This document shows, piece by piece, positions 1-10,639 of a stretch of DNA of 64,000 bases. How positions within the stretch are numbered: the first letter of the stretch is position 1; each line of letters opens with the position of its first letter. This DNA comes from Phragmites australis. Taxonomy: Eukaryota; Streptophyta; Magnoliopsida; Poales; Poaceae. A model generated the notes under the pieces. The model was not told the DNA's origin. It was given only the letters and a program-made list of their open reading frames with translations, and did no database searches. The DNA lies in the NCBI RefSeq assembly GCF_958298935.1, contig NC_084921.1, positions 2,986,001-3,050,000 of the forward strand, in the 5' to 3' direction. The position numbers and the translations under genes were made by a program.

Positions 1-533
1 CATGACTCATCACTGGACCATCCGATGGCTTGAGCTTCGCCTGCCTCTTTGTACTGTTCATTGTCCGGTGTATTTGTCCGTGTACTCTTGCTTCATCACC
101 GGACTATCCTATACCTTCAAAATCTTTTGCCCAGAACCAAATGATCCAGTGTGTGTTGCTTGTTGAACACAAGATCATCCGGTCAGTTGATCTTCAACTT
201 CAACTCTTGAACTGTCTCTGCTGGAATTGCTCCGATGCTTCTGCCCATTTGACTCCGGACCATCCGGTGAGGCAAAAATGCCTCTGTCTGTATGCACTAT
301 TTATTATCCGATGTATGCAACACATTCAACACCGGACCATCCAGTGAGAACATAACTCCTGGGACTTCTCCAATTCAACCAAACTTTGTCCCTGCTTCTG
401 TGGCTTCTTCATGTATTGCATCCATGAGATCTACTAACATATAATCTTGACAAACATGTTAGTCCCATTGACTATATTATCATTAATCATCAAAATCACA
501 AATGTAGCCTAATAGGGCCATTTTCCCTACACA
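1..533 (-). mobile_element. LTR fragment, copia SIRE/Maximus-like, cut by window edge
   Basis: On the minus strand the block begins TGTGTAGGG at 533 and continues with text about a gene-free, AT-rich stretch typical of the start of large grass copia LTRs. Towards the window edge it carries four versions of a short phrase built on CCGGACCATCCGGTG (near 12, 95, 253 and 332). No gag or pol is visible, and the other end lies outside the window, so a target duplication cannot be tested. The lineage call rests on general resemblance only. Confidence 0.4.
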
Positions 534-949
534 CCCCTTTACATACCACGTGGTTGTTATGATACTATGATAACTATACTAATACTAAGTTGCATTGTCT
601 AAATATCTCTAGGTTGGGCGTTCCCCCAATAGTACCCCCTTATCCATTGGTTCTGAGGTTTTGAGGGGCGTGCAGATGCACCATGAATTAGCTCTAGCCC
701 CCTTGGAATCTGGATATCCTGGGTGGCCTTCCGTTGTTGCAGCGTGGACATCCTTGCTCATGAGCGAGTGCCACGAGGTACACCGAGGTCACGTGCCAAG
801 TGGTGACAGTCATACGTGTCCATTGGGCCCTACCACTTGAAGCATCGTTGAGGCGAGGTTTGACGCAGATAGGCCACCGGGATTCCCTTGGTGACTTCAA
901 ATGCGGAGTCCAATGGTGTTGCCTACCGAGGGTGATGGAGGGGTAACCC
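534..949. other. No gene seen
   Basis: Unique-looking sequence between an LTR end and a minisatellite. The open frames are short and show no codon bias or recognisable domain. Confidence 0.5.
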
Positions 950-1690
950 GACGGAATTGCCGTGGCGGTTAGCCGCAGCGAGGCTCAATGGAGGCAGGAC
1001 CGAAGATGAAATCGATGGTGAAATCGATGGTGATGATGAGGAAGGCAGTACGCAACCCCCTCAGCGGTTAGCCGCTATGAGGCTGAATGGAGTAGGGCCA
1101 TCCCGAACCCCCCGCGGCTATAGCTGGGGATGGAGTCGGTGGTGATGCTGAGAGAGGCGATACGTGACCCCCTCATCGGTTAGCAGTGGTGAGGCTCAAT
1201 TGAGGCAGGGCCGCTCGGAGCTCCCCGTGGGAGGCGGTCCGCCAGCCCCCCAACAGTAGCCACAACAAGGCTCAAGGAGGCGGGGCTGTCCGGAGCCCCT
1301 CACGGCGATAGCCGGGGATAGAGTCAGCGGCGATGCTGAGGGAGGCGGTCCGTCACCCCCTCAGCGGTAGCCGTGGTGGGGCTCGACAGAGGCAGGGCCG
1401 TCCGGAGCCCCTTGTGGCAGTAACCAGAAGTGATGTCAATGGCGATGCTGAGGGGGGCAGTCCGCCACCCCCTTAGCGGTAGCCGCGGCGGGGCCTAATG
1501 GGGGTAGAGCCATCCAGGGCCCCACGACGGAAGCCAGAGGTAGAGTCGATGGCGACGCTAAGGCGGGCATTCTGCCACCCCCTTAGCGATGGATGCCGGA
1601 GGTGGAGTTGTCCACGAGGCCAAGGGGGCAGTACGCTACCCCCTTAGCGGTGGATGCCGGAGGGAGAGCCGTCCGGAGCCAACATATTTC
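950..1690. repeat. Degenerate GC-rich minisatellite, about 111-bp period
   Basis: The anchor CCCCCTCAGCGGTTAGCCG and its variants recur near 1056, 1168, 1246, 1356, 1468, 1578 and 1639. Most spacings are 110-112 bp; two are shorter (78 and 61) and look like partial units. Each unit also holds GGCTCAATGGAGGCAGGGC-like and GTCCGGAGCCCC-like blocks. Small open frames here are by-products of the repeat. Such arrays are common in untranslated parts of large grass gypsy and CACTA elements, but no coding part of such an element is visible nearby. Confidence 0.7.
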
Positions 1691-1942
1691 AAGTCTTGCT
1701 TAAGTTTGATAGAAACTTAGCTCCTGCATTGTTCTTGTAATTGTTTTGAAAACAATGTGTTCCGACATGGATAGCAAAATTCTGCAACTTGTGCAGGATC
1801 AACCAAGCCTTTTGGCTCCCTGACTCCCCAACCCCCCTCGCGCTTTTCAGCCGCGGGCATGCGGAGGGGGCGTTCTATTAGCGCTATTGTTATGGCTTTA
1901 GCCAAGGCAGGGAAGCTTCTAAAGCGGTTATACCACTTGTGA

Positions 1943-1944
<2 letters not shown>

Positions 1945-2017
<73 letters not shown>

Positions 2018-2254
2018 CAGGTATGTATGTGTGCATGTGTACATGTATTTATGTATGTATGTATGAGGTATGCATGTATGCATGTATGCATGCATGCATG
2101 TATGTATGTATGCATGTATGTATGTATGCATGTATGTATGTATGCATGCATGTATGTATGCATGCATGTATGTATGCATGCATGTATGTATGTATGTATG
2201 TATGTATGTATGTATGTATGAATGAATGAATGAATGAATGAATGAATGAATGAA
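1945..2254. repeat. Compound microsatellite (GT)n-(TATG/CATG)n-(AATG)n
   Basis: About 35 GT dinucleotides (1945-2014) pass into a long run of TATG/CATG/TGTA tetranucleotides (about 2015-2220) and then into eight or nine AATG units (2219-2254). The low-complexity open frames on both strands (alternating Cys/Val or His/Thr) arise from the repeat and are not genes. Confidence 0.97.
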
Positions 2255-2490
2255 ATTGTATTGTGCTGACTTTACCTTTTGCCATACAATTTAGGTCGCA
2301 TCACCGCTTCACCTGTCTCCCCTTTCCCTAGCCACCTTGCATCCTGCACCCGCTTGCGGTTGGAGGGTGCGATTCTTTAGAGGTGCTTAGTTGCGTTGGT
2401 TGGGAGCAAAACTGGCTTTTACGTTGGCTAGCGATTTGCCGTGACCTGCGTATTTTTTAGAGTATAAGGTGTTAGACCTCTCCAGCATGG

Positions 2491-3001
2491 AGGCTAAGCC
2501 TTCAAGATGTCGGTGGGTCCATACCTCGCTAGCCCGGAGGCTCAGCGGGTTCACACCTATCCAATATGTAGGCTAGGCCTTAAAGATACCAAAGGGTTTA
2601 TGTCCTCGCTGACACGGAGGCTAGGCCTTCAAGATGTCGATGGGCCCATACCTCGCTGGCCTAGAGGCCTGGCGGGTTCACACCTCTTCGGCACATAGGC
2701 AATGCCTTAATGATGCCAAAGGGTTTGTGTCCTCGTCGGCACAGAGGCTAGGCCTTCAAGATGCCGGTGGGTTCATACCATGCAGCCCGGAGACCCGGTG
2801 GGTTCACACCTCTCTGGCACGTAGGCTAGGCTTTAAAGATGCCGAAGGGTTTGTTTCCTCACCAGCACGAAGGCTAGACCTTCAAGATGCTAGTGGGTCC
2901 ATACCCCACTGGCCAGGAGGCTCATCGGGTTCACACCTCTCCGGCATGTAGGCTAGGCCTTAAAAGATGTTGTAGGGTTTCTTACCTCTCCGGCATGGAG
3001 G
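2491..3001. repeat. 127-bp tandem repeat, four units
   Basis: Units start with AGGCTAGGCCTTCAAGATG-like text at 2491, 2618, 2745, 2871 and, partly, 2999, giving spacings of 127, 127, 126 and 128. Each unit is itself bipartite: an AGGCTAGGCCTTCAAGATG half followed by GGGTTCACACCTCTCCGGC, then an AGGCTAGGCCTTAAAGATG half followed by AAGGGTTTGTGTCCTCG. This suggests an older, shorter unit that was duplicated and then amplified. Frames are open across parts of it, but with no recognisable protein. Confidence 0.9.
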
Positions 3002-4608
3002 CTGTCGCCTTCAAGATGCCGGAGGGTTTTGTTAAGACATCTCCATGTGCAGAGGTTTTTAAGACATCTTTGTGTTGCGCCCACATGTGGCAATGCACCT
3101 GTCGAAGCCCTATGTGCTATGGACAGCCGCGACGGGCTGATCAAGGTTTGAACCTAGCAGGCCCTCACCTCCCGGTGCGATTAGTCTATTGAAGGGGTTG
3201 CTCCGCCAGGGTCTCCGTGGTGGAGCTGGAGCCTGGCGGGCCTCCGATGTAGGGGGCTTCATCTGAGCCTCCGGAGAGGCCAAAGGGCCATAGGGCTACC
3301 TTCGACGTGGTTCGCAGAACCTGGTGATGTGGACTGGAGCGCGGCACTCCGCCACGAGAAAGCAGCCTCCAGGTGGGTCGGCGTCTAGCACGGAACTTAG
3401 CCTCCTGTGCGGAGGTGGGCCCGGGCACGAGGTGCCTGAAGCGTGGCCTCCAACGCAATGACCTTGGCTTGCTGAAGGGATCAACTGCACAGAAGAGATG
3501 GTTTGGACACATGTGTTTGAGCGATGAGCGTGGCCTCTGGTTTGTTCTAGCTTCAGCTACAGAACACACATGTGTTGCTGGTAGAGAATATATGTGCATG
3601 GGACATGCACGCGGGAATGGCAAGACAATATATCACCTTGAGCACAAGCTCCCATATGCCTTCATGCGAAGCCCCCATGCGAAGTATGTCTAGCAGAAGG
3701 CCCTCGTAGATGACGAGCGGGACAAGAAGGTGGAGGGTAGCGACGACGCCAGGGAATCCCAAGACGCTATGCTAGAGCGGGTACTCGGCTAGAGTGTTCT
3801 GCGACCGTATCTTGGAAGGGATGTGCAGCTAGGCGGAGGTGTCCGGAGGGCAACCTCCGGCGCAGGGTGACCCATGGTGCGATGATCCAGTGTGTTTGAT
3901 TGCTACTGTGTCATCTGCTTGCGTGCTTGCTACTGCTCCCGTGCTGCTGCTCACTTCCATCTGCGTGCTGTCTGCGTGCCTATTTGTTGTGCATTGTTGA
4001 GTACTTCTTCGAAGACGGGTTTGGTTCAGAGCAGTTCCAGAGGATCGTCCGGTGTGGGCAACTAGTAGTGCGAAGAGGCAGCCTGGAGGGGCGGCGAGCT
4101 GGAGGATCCGTCTGAAGATGCAGCTGGTAGATGGCTTCTGGTGTGGAGGCGGTGGGAGCTGTTCCAGAGGGTGTTGTTCTAGAGCATTGGTTTTGGATTG
4201 AGCGCTTGACGTGGAGGTGACAGGAGCTATTCTGAAGCACCCAACGCAGAGGCAGTGGATGATGTTCCGCAGCTAACGTTGTGATGGAGCTCAATGTCAA
4301 AGTAGTCTATGTGGACCACGTGGGCGCAGCTAAGCAGCTCCTTGAGCCGCCACTTGATGCGAACTCAGGGAGGTACACAGTACACTTGAGCACCGTCGAT
4401 GTTGAGCGGGCGCTGTGGTACTCGATGACGGGGAGTGCAACGACGGCGCCTGGGTCGAGCCCACTGGACAGGTCAACCCCGTAGTCTGTGAAGAATGCCA
4501 TGGATACCAGCTCCTCACGGCATGAGCGGTGGAGCAGCCTCGACCCTGGACCACCGCCGCAGAGTCAAAAGGCATGGCTAGAGGGGTGCGCGTGCGGCCA
4601 GAAGCTCT
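3002..4608. other. No gene seen
   Basis: Moderately GC-rich sequence with several open frames of 60-145 codons on both strands, none with a recognisable domain or plausible splice structure. It lies between two minisatellites and has the look of old transposon non-coding sequence. Confidence 0.5.
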
Positions 4609-4610
4609 GG

Positions 4611-4790
4611 TGGCCAGAGTAGGCGAGGTTGGATATATGAATGCCAGAGCTCAGGTGGCCAGAGTAGGTGAGGCCGGAGGCTCCGGGGACTGGATCTATG
4701 GAGATCGGAGGTTCCGATGGCCGGAGTAGGTGAGGCCAGAGGCTCCGAAGTCCAGAGCTATGGAGGTCGGAGGCTCCGGTGGCCGGACGA
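4611..4790. repeat. Short 62-bp tandem repeat
   Basis: TGGCCAGAGTAGGTGAGG-type starts occur near 4611, 4656, 4718 and 4780, spaced 45, 62 and 62 bp. Each full unit ends in a GGAGGCTCCG-like block. The array is short and imperfect. Confidence 0.75.
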
Positions 4791-5987
4791 TGGCCTTCGG
4801 ATAGTAGGCTCCGGCTTGGAGGTTGGAGCGCACGGAGGTAAGCCGAAGGCTCTGCATTGCGGCCTCCTCCCATCAACTTCGAGCTGGAGTGTGTGCTGCA
4901 TGAAGGTATTGATTTTCAACAAGGAGCAAGAGCGAGGTGGCCGGAGCATGACCTTCGGAGCGAGGAGCGTGACCTCCAACATGGAGGATGGCTAAAGCTC
5001 AGGCCTTTGGCTGTTGCGCAGAGGCGTCGGAGCGAGGCTTGTTGTGCAGTGGAGAGCTGGAGGCCAGGCCTGCTGTGCGGAGGTATGCTACCTCGCCAAA
5101 AGGAGTCCCTTCTCATCTGATGTAGACACCCGCTCTTGGGTTTTCATCGCTTGCATGCACGGTGGGCCAACAGAGACAAAACAAGATACACGACACCTGG
5201 TAACATTAAATACTCATGCATGTGGAGCCTAGACATGTGTTCCTATGGCTTGTGAAGAGTAGAAAGACTACCCATGCAAACACACGGCATGCCTTATTAG
5301 TCAAAAAGCTACTACAACACGACACTCATCTATTAAGGCGTAGCAAGGTGGGCCCAAAGAACGTCGGCACGCTGGGTTGCCATACTTTCACGCACGTGCC
5401 ACTGACAAAAAGATAAAATTGTCAGTGGACGAGACAGGTGGGCGCCACAAATGTCCAGTGCTACCCTCCGGCACCGTCCACATGCACTCTCTAACATAGA
5501 CCATAACTATAGGCACTCTGTACATACACGGTAAGCAAATAAATATGTTACTATTTCTGACACCCCAAGGACAAATATCCCTGGGTCATGATGTGAGCAC
5601 AGGGGTTTTTAGTCAACAAACATGGTGTCGTGCCCTGCCACGGACGGTGTGTGTGTGTGTGTCAGGACCAAGAGCCCATGTCGAGTGGATAGTGCATGCC
5701 CCCTAACACACTAGCGATTTACACTCATTTGGAAAGAAGCAACTAGCACGTATATACGAGGCGTTGTTCGTTTATTGCCCCCAAAGTTTATACACACTCA
5801 CCTTCGCATGGTGTAGTGTCTGAAGGTATACGCGCACGTATATACGAGGCGATGGTCAGCCTCCTCAATTTGCAGGCTTGTGCGCTGCCGATCAACGAGC
5901 CATGCGACAAAGCTGCCCTCCACTTAGCATACGAAGGACATCAGGGGACACCCAGTGAAGGGCCTCCCTGGGCCTACTGTGCACAGC
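4791..5987. other. No gene seen
   Basis: Mixed-composition sequence with a short GT run near 5650. No frame resembles a known protein. The sequence 5988 onward is a separate LTR. Confidence 0.5.
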
Positions 5988-6095
5988 TGTCGGTGAATCA
6001 GGAACCGGGGGTCCCCAAATCCCGAGGCCAGGCCAGCAATCCGCCACGTGGCGCTATCCCGCGGAGTCTCCTCCGCGAGGTAAAAAAGATTAAGT

Positions 6096-6560
6096 CCCGG
6101 GAGAGGGCGCTCGGGGCCACAGTCAGTGGTGCCTGAGCACCCAAGTTCCCCGATGATCTGCGAAGCCTAAGTATCGGGAAGAAAGTGCTCGGGGAGGTAT
6201 ACGGTGGCCCCCGAGCACCCGAGTCCCCCGACGATCAGGAAAGCTAAGTACCGGGAGAAATGTGCCCGAGGCCGCGAGCGGTGGCCCCCTGGGCGCCCAA
6301 GTATCCCGAGGACCCACTGAAGGAAGTTCCGGGAGAGAGTGCTGGGGGCTGCGTGTAGCAGCCCCCGAGCACTCGGTCCCCCGAGGATCCGTACCAGCGT
6401 GCCCGGGAGAGAGTGCTCGGGGAGGTGAACAGTGACCCCCCCGCACGAGGTTCCCCGAGGACAAGAAAGGCCATTCTCGGGAGAAAGTGCTCGAGGAGGT
6501 GAACAGTGACCCCCGAGCACTCGGTTCCCCAACGACTCAGAGAGCCCCCTGACAGTGGCC
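6096..6560. repeat. 76-bp tandem repeat inside the LTR
   Basis: The string CGGGAGAAAGTGCTCGGGG and variants recur near 6096, 6176, 6250, 6330, 6403 and 6478, giving a period of about 73-80 bp. Each unit also carries the complementary block CCCGAGCACTCGG, so neighbouring blocks can pair as short hairpins. It lies upstream of the LTR TATA box, in the position of LTR enhancer repeats. Confidence 0.85.
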
Positions 6561-7017
6561 CCCGAGGGGCCCACTGATGAGGTGTCAGCCAGTCAAAGGC
6601 CTAAGGTCGCATTTAAAGAGCGCGCGTGGCCTGTCACCTCCAACTGCTTCCGCCACGCTCGGTGTCAGTTCCTGCCACATTCTGGCAGAAGGGCGTGTGG
6701 TCATTAAATGCACGGGTCACATCCCATGCCATCCCACCCGTCTCGGGATAACGTCGTAAGGGCCGAGGCGTTCCGTCTGCCGCACTACTGCGGTAGGAGA
6801 ACAAGACAGGGCGGGCACGCCGGGCCGCTCCGCGGCTGCCCGGTGGGCCCTCTCCACGGCGCCCGTTGCCAGTGCATTTATGGTGACGGATGACCGGGCG
6901 TGGGACGCATTTTCCACCCCCGATCACTTCGCCCAGAGGTGATGATCACGCCCTTTCCATTTATGGTGTCTCGGAACTCGTGCCCCCTCCCGTTCGGGGC
7001 ACACTACTGCCGGCGGG

Positions 7018-7024
7018 TATTTAA
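7018..7024 (+). promoter_or_regulatory. LTR TATA box
   Basis: TATTTAA in a GC-rich context, followed within 40 bp by a purine-rich leader. Its place in the middle third of the LTR matches the U3/R boundary of a gypsy LTR. Confidence 0.5.
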
Positions 7025-7430
7025 GGCTGTCGGCAGAACAGACAAAGGGGGGAGAGGATGAAACAATTGCTCACAAGCAGAGAAGAGAAGATCAAGAGCA
7101 CCCGAAGCCAGCAGATACACACAGACGGAAGAACAAGGAGCCTCAGGCTCCAAGATAGAGAAACATTCTTGTAACCAGCAACATCCTTGAGGGACTTTCT
7201 CAAGGCATTTATAGTATCCATACAGGAGTAGGGTGTTACGCCTCCGTGCGGCCCGAACCTGTCTAAACACCAGCGCATTTACTCCGTTCCGCGCTAGATC
7301 ATTCCACCCCACCGGCTATCGCATTCATACCCATTTATTTCTCCGGCGAACATATTCAGGATCATCCCCCCGCCGAATCTCTAAAAAGGGGTCCCTCAGG
7401 ATCCCTGCGACAGGAGTTAACCCTCCGACA

Positions 7431-8030
7431 ACGGTGGAGGGTCCGACGGGAGACAGCATGCTCGTACATGCGGCGCCATGCTGTTGCGGCCTCCCTATAC
7501 TCGTTGTCAAGGCCGCGAAGGGCGACGGGCTTGCTCGCGCAGAACCGCGTGACCACTGCCCTCCACGTGCGTAGTGCGGCACACCGAGCTGCTCAGTATT
7601 CAACTCTAAGCTCGAGTATTGTAAGGGTGTTAAAATTTTCGATCGTGCTTGCTTAGCATGCTCTCAACTTCTCCCCTCTCATGGCTTCTTTTATCGAAGT
7701 CCTCACGGACGACACACTGGTGGAGCATGAAAGCATGCTCTGAAAAGATACGGTGAGAGCCTCGCTCATAAGAGTAGACATGAAATGCTATATGCACCTA
7801 CTACCTAAGAAAGCTTTAAAAAAATAGCACCACTGTTCGACTGGTAAGTCTGAAGTCTGAACTCACCCAATGCCTTATCATGATGACGACTGCCACGCAT
7901 ATACAAAATGCTAGCCACTGGATTAAGCACTATTCAACAGGTGTTTCCCAGCAATATTTGTTATAAATTTCGATTTGAAACTATGTGTGGCGATTGTATA
8001 TATGTGGGCGCTCACAATTAGTTACTTCAA
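7431..8030. other. No gene seen
   Basis: Sequence right of the LTR. No primer-binding site and no gag is recognisable, which argues that the LTR is solo or its internal part was lost. Confidence 0.5.
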
Positions 8031-8106
8031 GTATATATATATATATATATATACACACACATACACATATATACATATATATACATATATACATATATAT
8101 ATATAT
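8031..8106. repeat. TA/CATA microsatellite
   Basis: Alternating TA dinucleotides interrupted by short CACACA and TACATA segments across the whole interval. Confidence 0.95.
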
Positions 8107-8995
8107 CTTAAACTTATATGTAATAATTAACACAACATGTCGCGTGAATTATTGTGTCAAATATAGCATAAATAATTAACCTAATTGACAATATATGAGA
8201 ACCGATATAGTGATATAGTAGTTTGTTGAAAGCAAATATATTAATTGAAACTATATGTACCTGGGCAGTGTGGCAAATGCGTGTAGTGAAATTTGTCAAT
8301 CAGATGAGAACCCTGCACAAGCTAGCGAAAACCAAAAGTACTACGTACCTAAGATTAATCATATACGTGCGTACCGTTCGTGGCACGCTGCTGCACACCG
8401 ACAACAAAAAGAAATGCATGTCACTTTGGGCTGCGCAATTAGAAGGAGCTAAACAGGACTTCACATTCTCTTGCTAGAAGGACTTGAAGATTAACCGATA
8501 AACACGCTTCTGTTTTTAGATGTACTCACATCTTCCATGATCAACAATGTCCTTTACTAGAGGCATTGCATGATGTATGTCGAGATGACACCTCTCTACT
8601 TTGTCTTGTGTTTGAATAAAATCTGCTATTTATAAAAAAATGCATAAGTTAGCGCATGCGCAATAGTACTCGCGTACGAGTATGATATGTGCACATATGT
8701 GTATGTGCACACGAGTCTTGTGTTTTGTACATATAGGCTCTGATGCATGTGTTAATATGTATATGCATGAATGCAATTGTTGAACTCAAGAATGCAGTAG
8801 ATAGAAAAATGAGTTTGCTGTTCATTCTCATTGATCGTGTTTTCATTATACAGGTTCAATGGGTGTCTCCCCATTGGGGAGACCTCCATTCGGGAATGGA
8901 CATAGCAATTGCCATGGGCAGTTAGCAGTAAGAAGAGATCAATCCGCAACAGCAAAAACGGAAATATGAAATCAGAATACTATCGATACATATTG
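8107..8995. other. No gene seen
   Basis: AT-rich sequence with short frames only; none has a recognisable domain. Confidence 0.5.
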
Positions 8996-9729
8996 CACTA
9001 CGAGATAAGGGTATGAATATGAGTGATACATACCTGTTTAATTCTGAAACTGCTACTGAAAATGTAATAGCATTGTAACCCTTTGACTCCAGGTGATTAG
9101 TGTTCTAATAGCAGAAGGAGGAACCACAAAGATTGATTGTAAAAGTAATATTATTGTAATCTTTTGTTTTATAACTTTAATGCTTTGTTACAAGTTGATC
9201 CAAACTGAGAATTGCACATTGAATGAATGAATATTTCTTTAGCTCGTATCATTTTGGACCTGACTGTGATAAATAGAGAGTGTGTATATATGTTGCATGC
9301 GATGAATGTATGCGATAAAAAATATGTGTCTATCTATTGCCTATGATGAATACATATGTATTATAATAATAACTATAAAACACAACACAATCAGCTTTAT
9401 ACTTAAACCGACTGTGATATGATATGCAAAGCATATGGTTTAAGAAAAAAATTGTTTGTAATATGACCATAATGCAAATGGTTTTGTCGAACAAGCCATC
9501 TATGATATGGATATCACAGATGGTTCTCATGTATGTGGTCACCTTGAGCCACACATATCTCAGACAGTTATTTCCTTATGAATCGACTGTGATAACAATT
9601 ATCATAGATGCTTGTCAAACCATCTGTTATTAGATGGTTCATCATCACAGACACTTCACGGCAGATAGAAGGAAAATTGTCTAGCGTGAAGGTTTGGAGC
9701 TGTCTAGAATGAAGCTTTATGTAGTAGTG
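8996..9729. mobile_element. CACTA-like non-autonomous remnant (candidate)
   Basis: The left end reads CACTACGAGATAAG and the right end, on the minus strand, CACTACTACATAAAG; these align as imperfect termini. Inside, subterminal-style words recur in both orientations: CGACTGTGATA near 9408 and 9593, ATCACAGATGGTT near 9512, and AACCATCTGTTATTAG near 9618. Such words resemble CACTA subterminal repeats in grasses. No transposase is present, and the flanking trinucleotides (TTG and GAT) do not match, so the boundaries are uncertain. Confidence 0.4.
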
Positions 9730-10639
9730 GATGCCTCCCACCATGCCAGTATGATCTTGCTCCTGCAACAATGTTTACTTGGTCTCGACCTCCTCATTTT
9801 CTTGACTGATCTCACCCCTGGTCCATTGGACGTACCATGCTAGTAATCGCCATTGTCGCTTCTCGAAGGTCCCATCATCTACACATATCCCCTTCACCTT
9901 CACCTCTGTGAGCGATCCTCGTTTCCCCGCTCCTTTGCATCCCCTGTGCCATGGTAACCTAGTTTGTATTGTACACCGCCATGGCACGAAAAGGCTGGGG
10001 TGATTGGTGTTGTAGGAGGCCACATGTCTTCGGTGCAAGAGGAGACCAAGAGTCACAAGGGACTAGGGCAGGGGTGGCTGCCAATCGACAGCGGGGAGGA
10101 GATCACCAAGCTCCAAGTAGGTGAGATTGGTGTAATGGAGGAGGTCGTTGGAAACCGAGCAAGGGAGGTTGTAGGCGTAGAGGGAGGTCACTGATGTCGA
10201 GCATGCAAGGTGGGAGGATGAGGGCGTGAGGGACAGAATGGTGCTCAATGGTTTCCAAATTGGTCGGGACTAATTGATTGGTGTAGTATTTATGGGGGGG
10301 GGGGGGAGAAATAGTTACATTTTAGATCCCATGATTGGACTTATTGATTGGTGTTTCTAAATTGATTGATACTAAATATAAGAATAGTGTCGTGATTGAC
10401 ATCACCATTAACTGGATCCTATGATTTTAGATGGAATATGTGTATGATATCATTCGATCAAATAGATGGACAGATGAGATCAAAAGTTTTCCACCCACCT
10501 CGTGCTTTTTATATTAGCGTAGATTGGTGTGTTATGCGTCTCCAAGAAGCATGTTGCAAGCAAAAAGAAAAAATCGATACCATTAGTTTACGTCTCCAAA
10601 TTAAATTTTAAAAAAGGAAAATGTTAAACCACATGTCTA
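9730..10639. other. No gene seen
   Basis: Includes a G run near 10297-10306. The stretch around 10540-10615 resembles 13540-13610 (shared CATTAGTCTACGTCTCCAAA-type text), so at least its right part is an interspersed repeat. Confidence 0.5.

Larger units (their letters stand above)
5988..7430 (+). mobile_element. Gypsy-type LTR, probable solo LTR (Tat/Retand-like text)
   Basis: Starts TGTCGGTGAATCAGGAACCG and ends CCTCCGACA, a TG...CA pair with short inverted ends (TGTCGG/CCGACA). It contains a promoter-like segment (TATTTAA at 7018-7024) followed by an A-rich transcribed leader, as expected for an LTR. Flanking pentamers are ACAGC (5983-5987) and ACGGT (7431-7435), matching at only three of five positions, so a solo LTR with a mutated target duplication and a truncated full element are both possible. 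No primer-binding site or gag follows. The opening phrase is typical of grass gypsy LTRs of the Tat group; that lineage call is from memory of family style, not from a search. Confidence 0.7.

Noticed and set aside
1717..2285. Open frames of 78-148 codons on both strands across the microsatellite
   Set aside because: They consist of two-to-four-residue repeats produced by GT and ATG-type tandem DNA in every frame.
2491..3001. CRISPR-like array
   Set aside because: Repeats are contiguous diverged 127-bp units without unique spacers, in a plant nuclear context.
3186..3623. 145-codon minus-strand frame
   Set aside because: No domain, low complexity, overlapped by other random frames in GC-rich sequence.
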